NCBI GenBank assembly: GCA_002399435.1
Contig: DHDO01000079.1
Span: 1 to 8,439, forward strand
DNA from: Firmicutes bacterium UBA4874
GTDB taxonomy: Bacteria > Bacillota > Clostridia > Caldicoprobacterales > DTU083
Direction of reading: 5' to 3'
DNA length: 8,439 nt
Positions 4,189 to 8,439 of the stretch are shown here, in pieces (position 1 is the first letter of the stretch; every line of letters starts with the position of its first letter). A program made the position numbers and the translations under genes. The notes below the pieces were generated by a model. It did not search any database. It was given only the letters and a program-made list of their open reading frames with translations, and was not told where the DNA came from.

Positions 4189-6594
4189 TTAAAATTCAAA
4201 GGGGCCGCCCTGAAGATAAAGCTGCTTGGTTCCGTCGGGCAAATACAGCTCCAGCGGAACACCATCCGGTACATGACCGGATATGGAAAAGCGCTCGTCC
4301 TTCCTCTCCCAGGAAACCTGAACCACTCCCTTCGGAGTCGTCACACTTCCACTGAAATCAGGCAGGGACAACACATGCGGTTCAATGCCGATCTTTGCCC
4401 ATCCCGGCTCCAGGGGCTTTACCCCAAGAATACAACGCGGGAATTCATATAGAGCCAGGGCACTCCAGCCATGGCAGTCGCTTCTCATGAGCATATTATC
4501 TTCCGGACATGTCGTCAGATGCTGCTCCAGCATCTTCTGCCAGTCCTCCCATATGCTTTCGCTCCGGTCGTACAAATCCGTCTTTTCCAAAGCCCGAAGC
4601 AGATAAAACCTCATGGAATAGGAGCAGACATAGATATCATCCAATGCAAGACACTTCATCATCATGCTCTTTGCCCGTTTTCCCCGGACCAGTCCTGAAA
4701 GAACTGCCCAAACCTGCGTATGCTGGCTGAACTCTGAAACCTTCGGCCCTTCCTTGAACAGACCATGACTGTTGCTCCAGCACTGGCTTTCCACCTGCTG
4801 AAGGATCTCGCGGGAGCGGCTCTCATACTCTGCCGCCATATGTGCTCTGCCGGTCAGCTCATTTTGCCGGGCTGCCGACTGCAATCCGGCCGCATACAGG
4901 AGGCTGTGAACCGTAGCCGGTCCCTTTTCAACCGCCGCCGGAACGCCATGATCCCATCCGTCGACCCAGTCCACAAAGGGCCAGTATCCCAGATCCTCAA
5001 TCAGACCGGAATCCCCGATCTTTCCCTCAAACCATTCCAGAATCCCGTCGATGACCGAACGGTATTTCCGGATCAAATCCACTTTTCCGGTCTGCCAATA
5101 ATAATCCTCCATCATGAAAATAAAGTAGATGTTGAATATCGGGATCACCTGCGGCTGCCTGGACGGATAACGGGACTGAAGCAGTCCGTTTGGCATCAGG
5201 GAGCAGCGGAAATCCTCCATGGCCTTTTCGGCAAGCCGCGTGTCTCCGCTTACCATATAGGAAAACAGGATCTGGGAACGGGTATCCATCGCATACTGAA
5301 GCTGCTCATAATATGGGCAGTCCTCGTAGGTCTCATGCATGCAGCGCTTCAGCGTCCGCAGGCTGATATCCCACACTCCGTTTACCCAGGAAGCGGAGGA
5401 TTCCACATTGGTTATGACATCCAGAGGATATCCGGTTTCCAGAAACGTCGGTGGGTAAAGGCTCATGGGGTCTGCGCCTGTATTCACTTCCAGCCGGACA
5501 AACCGGAAGGTACGAAACCAGAAAGGCTCATATGTCTCCTGTTCCTCCATACCGGCCGGCAGATAAACATCCTCATGCCCCGGCAGGATGCCGTGTTCCG
5601 AATCATCCCGTATTTCCTTTTTTACCCCGCCGTCTTCCGTTGTCCGATAAAAGCTTTCCGCATAGCGGATATGGATGGAGCTGTCTGCACCGCCCTGCAG
5701 CCGCAGAGTCAGGAAACCGGTGGTCAGCTCTCCTGCATCCAGAACAGCCACATACCGATGCATGGGCTTCAGGGAAACTGCGGTATCGTCATGATCCAGG
5801 GCAGGAAAAGACAAAGACTCCTCCGGCTTGCCGGAAGCCTCTTCGTCTGCATGGCCCAGGGGCATTTCCCGCTGGAAAAAGCGCTTCGTCTCCAAAAGCA
5901 TGGGGATTGGCCTTTCCTTCAGGGGCATAGGCGGCAGAATCCCATGAATAAGATCATTGGGATCCCCTGCAGCCATCCATTCACATTTTGCCCGGAACCA
6001 GTGCCCTTCCGGATCGGGAAGCGTCTTCCACCCATGGGGGAGGCGGCTGCCGTTTACCTTCTCGGACGCTCCCATCCAGAAGTTTTCCGGAAAAGCGACC
6101 CATTCGGTTGCATTGTCCAGGGAAACAAGCCATTTCCCATATCCTGTCGCGATATCGGCAAGGATCCTGCCCTTTCCCTTTCGGCAGGTTCCCTCCACCA
6201 TCAGCGCAGGCCCAGCTCCGTTTGTCATGACGGAAAGCGGTGCCGGATTCACCTCTTCGTCCTTTGCCGCATAGGCAGGATAGGCAAGCACCTTGACTGC
6301 AATACAGTTCAGACCGGATTGAAGATATCCGGATGCATCTATGGTATCGTAATACTGCCGCCAGGAATCCCCTTTGCAGGGGCCGGAGGCGACAGGATAC
6401 CCATTGATCCACAGCCGGTACCTGCTGTTTGCACTGATTTTGAAATTCAGCCCGGTGGGCCGGGTCACATGAAACGCATAGCGAAAATAAGCCGTAATAT
6501 TTGTATTCCGACCAGCCGGTATACCGGCAGCCTCATAGGCTTCCGCCGGCGCTCCGATCCAATAGGCATTCCTCGTTTTTTTTCTTGGAGCCAT
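4189..6594 (-). CDS. GH78-type alpha-L-rhamnosidase-like glycosidase
   Basis: 801 residues without signal peptide, so cytoplasmic. The N-terminal beta-sandwich modules (about 30-390) include FRYAFHV, YRLWINGYPVASGP (59-72) and the LDAGELTTGFLTLRL stretch (285-299), as in the rhamnosidase N and concanavalin-like domains. The (alpha/alpha)6 barrel (about 395-725) carries YEDCPYYEQLQYAMDTR (423-439); Glu430 in DCPxxE is the expected general acid of GH78. YWPFVDWVDGW (537-547) and CHGWSALALYEFPRCILG (707-724) are typical of the barrel end, then a C-terminal beta domain runs to the stop. The catalytic base was not pinned down. Rhamnose release from a plant or bacterial glycoside is the family activity; the substrate is unknown. 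The ATG has AAAGGTG 7 bases upstream, overlapping the ligase stop, so translation is probably coupled to Ddl. It ends before the bidirectional terminator. Confidence 0.88.
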   Translation of the reverse strand: MAPRKKTRNAYWIGAPAEAYEAAGIPAGRNTNITAYFRYAFHVTRPTGLNFKISANSRYRLWINGYPVASGPCKGDSWRQYYDTIDASGYLQSGLNCIAVKVLAYPAYAAKDEEVNPAPLSVMTNGAGPALMVEGTCRKGKGRILADIATGYGKWLVSLDNATEWVAFPENFWMGASEKVNGSRLPHGWKTLPDPEGHWFRAKCEWMAAGDPNDLIHGILPPMPLKERPIPMLLETKRFFQREMPLGHADEEASGKPEESLSFPALDHDDTAVSLKPMHRYVAVLDAGELTTGFLTLRLQGGADSSIHIRYAESFYRTTEDGGVKKEIRDDSEHGILPGHEDVYLPAGMEEQETYEPFWFRTFRFVRLEVNTGADPMSLYPPTFLETGYPLDVITNVESSASWVNGVWDISLRTLKRCMHETYEDCPYYEQLQYAMDTRSQILFSYMVSGDTRLAEKAMEDFRCSLMPNGLLQSRYPSRQPQVIPIFNIYFIFMMEDYYWQTGKVDLIRKYRSVIDGILEWFEGKIGDSGLIEDLGYWPFVDWVDGWDHGVPAAVEKGPATVHSLLYAAGLQSAARQNELTGRAHMAAEYESRSREILQQVESQCWSNSHGLFKEGPKVSEFSQHTQVWAVLSGLVRGKRAKSMMMKCLALDDIYVCSYSMRFYLLRALEKTDLYDRSESIWEDWQKMLEQHLTTCPEDNMLMRSDCHGWSALALYEFPRCILGVKPLEPGWAKIGIEPHVLSLPDFSGSVTTPKGVVQVSWERKDERFSISGHVPDGVPLELYLPDGTKQLYLQGGPFEF

Positions 6595-6606
6595 TCAATC
6601 ACACCT

Positions 6607-7704
6607 TTATATTTCTACATTTGTTTTCAGCGCCTGTTCCCTTTTAAAGCGCTCCAGGGCAAGTCCGATCAGCCGGTCAATCAATTCGTTGCAGGACAGG
6701 CCGCTTACTTCCCAGAGTTTGGGATACATGCTGATCCTGGTAAAGCCCGGAATGGTATTGATTTCATTTACCACAATTTCCCCATTTTCCTTTTGGAACA
6801 GATCCACCCTGGCCATTCCCTCACAGCACAGGGACCGGTAAGCCCTGAGGGCACAGTCCCGGATCCGTTCCGTTTCCGGCCCGGAAAGCCTGGCCGGAAT
6901 CTCCAGGACGGCCCCGTTTTCATCCATATACTTTGCCTCATAGGTATAAAACTCCGTTTGGGGCAAAATCTCACCGGGCAGCGAGGCAATGGGATTATCA
7001 TTGCCCAATACAGAGCATTCCAACTCCCGCCCCCTGATATTCTCCTCAATGATGATTTTTGTATCATACTGGAAAGCTTTGTGAACGGCCGCTTCCAGTC
7101 CCTCACGGTCATACGCCTTGCTGACACCGACGGAAGATCCCATATTGGCAGGCTTGACGAAGACAGGCATCCCCAATTTTTCGGATATCTCTTCAAAATC
7201 AATGGTATTCTGCTCCCCGTAGCCAAAGGTCCTGAAATCTGCAACGGGGATCCCATCCGACTTCAGCAGTCTTTTTGTAACATCCTTATCCATACCCACT
7301 GCGGAACCCAATACAGATGCACCGACAAATGGGATATTGGCGAGCTTTAGCATGCCCTGAACCGTGCCGTCCTCCCCGTATGTGCCATGCAGAACCGGAA
7401 ACGCCACGTCGATCTGTTCCGGATTGCTTCGGTCGGCGAGATGAATCAGCTGACTGCTGTCCAATCCGGGAATCAAGGCCAGTTCCTCACCTGATGGATT
7501 CAAAGGCATCTTTTTCAGGTCGCCGCCCAAAAGGGCTTCAGAACTGTGAATCCGATACCATCGCCCGGTCTTATCTATCCCAATCAAAATGGGTTCGTAT
7601 TTTTCCTGATCCAACGCAGAAAGTATATTTTTTGCAGACTGCAGGGAAATCTCATGCTCCGGGGATTTCCCCCCAAAAATGATACCTAGTCTGATTTTTT
7701 TCAA
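6607..7704 (-). CDS. ddl: D-alanine--D-alanine ligase
   Basis: 365 residues, normal for the family. It joins two D-alanines with ATP for the peptidoglycan stem peptide, in the cytoplasm. Visible are FGGKSPEHEISLQSA (10-24), the HGTYGEDG loop (106-113), MDK (138-140), the ATP-grasp glycine loop KPANMGSSVGVSK (184-196), EENIRGRELECSVLGN (220-235), and the metal and substrate end RVDLF (299-303) with NEINTIPGFTRISMYP (313-328). Lys258-Tyr259 in EAKYMDENG keeps the tyrosine found in D-Ala-D-Ala enzymes; D-lactate ligases have Phe there. So ordinary specificity is expected and no VanA-like role. The start is TTG at 7702-7704: the family N-terminus begins there, an in-frame stop lies two codons upstream, and no Met occurs before residue 66. 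GGGGGTG lies about 6 bases ahead. It is first in a likely operon with the GH78 gene. Confidence 0.96.
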   Translation of the reverse strand: MKKIRLGIIFGGKSPEHEISLQSAKNILSALDQEKYEPILIGIDKTGRWYRIHSSEALLGGDLKKMPLNPSGEELALIPGLDSSQLIHLADRSNPEQIDVAFPVLHGTYGEDGTVQGMLKLANIPFVGASVLGSAVGMDKDVTKRLLKSDGIPVADFRTFGYGEQNTIDFEEISEKLGMPVFVKPANMGSSVGVSKAYDREGLEAAVHKAFQYDTKIIIEENIRGRELECSVLGNDNPIASLPGEILPQTEFYTYEAKYMDENGAVLEIPARLSGPETERIRDCALRAYRSLCCEGMARVDLFQKENGEIVVNEINTIPGFTRISMYPKLWEVSGLSCNELIDRLIGLALERFKREQALKTNVEI

Positions 7705-7732
7705 ACCTTACACCCCCAAAACAATTATAAAT

Positions 7733-7761
7733 ATTATAGCACCAACCGCGAAGAATATCTA
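7733..7761 (-). promoter_or_regulatory. Sigma-A-type promoter for ddl
   Basis: On the minus strand a perfect TATAAT (7733-7738) stands 17 bases after TAGATA (7756-7761, four of six consensus bases). The -10 lies 28 bases ahead of the TTG start, so the leader is short. No clear terminator hairpin is seen between the HD gene stop and this promoter, so some read-through from the HD gene is possible. Confidence 0.7.
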
Positions 7762-7802
7762 TAATTTATGAAACAGGCAAAAGAAAGGGCAGAAAGAGAC
7801 TT

Positions 7803-8390
7803 TTATTTCTTCAAAATTCCTTTCTTCACGCATTCATCGATTTTCCGGTCGACGATCTCCCACAGCTCCGGAGCACCGCTGCGTATTTCCGCCATACGAT
7901 CCCGTACCATATCACTGGTCACCCCGTTTTTCCATGTGTGCCCATCCGTGTACAGATTATGAAGGAAGGGCTGGAGACGATCCAGGGAAGCGGCAAACTC
8001 CGCTTCCGGAGTGGTGCAGTCTTCAAATTCCTCCCACAGGCCGCGAACTTCCTTTTCCTGATCCTCCGGCAGGATGGCAAAAAGCCGATCCGCAGCACAT
8101 AGCTCACGGTCCCGCTTATCCAGGTTGGCCCTGGCATCATAGCAGTAAGTATCTCCCGCATCGATTTCAACAAGGTCGTGTACCAATACCATCTTCAAAA
8201 CCTTTTCCAGATCCACATCCTCCGCTGCATACTCTTTCAGCAGAATAGCCATAACCGCAAGATGCCAGGAATGCTCTGCATCGTTTTCTCTTCTTGATTT
8301 ATCCATTAAAACAGTCCGCCGCAGAATATGCTTCGCCTTGTCGATTTCCACGATAAAATCAATTTGCTTTTTCAGTCTTTCCTGATCCAT
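7803..8390 (-). CDS. HD domain phosphohydrolase, YfbR-like (HD_3 family)
   Basis: 195 residues. Metal-binding residues of the HD fold are visible: His40 in RRENDAEHSWHLA (33-45), His71-Asp72 in VHDLVEIDAGD (70-80), and Asp137 in ASLDRLQPFLHN (134-145). This pattern fits the COG1896 / HD_3 group, which includes E. coli YfbR, a 5'-deoxynucleotidase that removes phosphate from deoxynucleoside monophosphates. Activity on nucleotides is inferred from the family; many members are untested. The ATG at 8390 is supported by AAAGGA 7 bases upstream. The frame stays open to the right edge, but the extra residues are basic and unlike the family. The start codon lies within a 10-bp palindrome (ATGGTACCAT). 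The gene is followed by ddl after 98 bases that include a separate promoter. Confidence 0.88.
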   Translation of the reverse strand: MDQERLKKQIDFIVEIDKAKHILRRTVLMDKSRRENDAEHSWHLAVMAILLKEYAAEDVDLEKVLKMVLVHDLVEIDAGDTYCYDARANLDKRDRELCAADRLFAILPEDQEKEVRGLWEEFEDCTTPEAEFAASLDRLQPFLHNLYTDGHTWKNGVTSDMVRDRMAEIRSGAPELWEIVDRKIDECVKKGILKK

Positions 8391-8439
8391 GGTACCATCC
8401 TTTCCCCTTGCTTTTTCTCTCAGATGTTTTTCTTCTTTC
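8391..8439. other. Edge sequence upstream of the HD gene
   Basis: This stretch is purine-rich on the minus strand and holds the ribosome site of the HD gene. One minus-strand frame ends at a TGA near 8417 after KKKNI and could be the tail of an upstream gene, but too little is visible to call it. No promoter is recognised. Confidence 0.3.

Noticed and set aside
4765..7350. Very long plus-strand open frame (861 codons) across the ddl and GH78 genes
   Set aside because: It is antisense to two genes with clear family motifs, shows no recognisable domain itself, is rich in His, Pro, Arg and Ile, and crosses the boundary of the two real genes. It results from the codon use of the opposite strand.
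6607..7704. Possible VanA/VanB-type D-lactate ligase and a vancomycin resistance locus
   Set aside because: The specificity loop has Lys-Tyr as in D-Ala-D-Ala ligases, and there is no vanH, vanX or vanS/R gene nearby.

Overview
The window looks like chromosomal DNA from a low-to-mid GC Firmicute of the class Clostridia. The evidence is the DUF1292 protein with a long acidic tail, the PspC protein fused to a LiaI/LiaF-like membrane region, the NusG-II / Gx / polyprenyl synthase trio, strong AGGAGG-type ribosome sites, and intracellular GH42 and GH78 glycosidases. No species-level call is possible. I see no insertion sequence, CRISPR array, tRNA or rRNA. All genes but one (DUF1292) are on the minus strand.

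Right part, read leftward on the minus strand from 8439: a YfbR-like HD phosphohydrolase (8390-7803), then a D-Ala-D-Ala ligase with a TTG start behind a good sigma-A-type promoter (7704-6607). An 801-residue GH78-type glycosidase (6594-4189) follows 12 bases after the ligase stop, so the two are very likely one transcript. A long hairpin at about 4059-4099 lies between this operon and the convergent DUF1292 gene and can end transcription from both sides.

Middle: the only plus-strand gene, DUF1292 (3513-3965), and the minus-strand PspC gene (3318-2875) diverge from a 194-base spacer that carries a recognisable promoter for each. The DUF1292 ribosome site lies in a perfect small hairpin that abuts the start codon. 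The PspC gene ends in a strong terminator whose stem includes its stop codon.

Left part: three closely packed minus-strand genes, a NusG domain II protein (2736-2341), a Gx/Hpre_diP_synt_I membrane protein (2292-1777) and a long-chain polyprenyl diphosphate synthase (1749-781). This order matches the EetA-EetB-DmkB set known from flavin-based extracellular electron transfer loci of Firmicutes. Neither ndh2, pplA nor apbE homologues are in the window, so that role is inferred. A 250-base spacer with a 15-bp tandem repeat follows, then the N-terminal 176 residues of a GH42 beta-galactosidase that runs off the left edge.

Overall this is mostly recognisable housekeeping and carbohydrate metabolism. 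I did not find a clearly new system. The points most worth a second look are the isolated Eet-like trio, the coupling of a cell-wall ligase to a GH78 enzyme, the hairpin and acidic tail of the DUF1292 gene, and the in-frame 15-bp repeat ahead of the GH42 gene.
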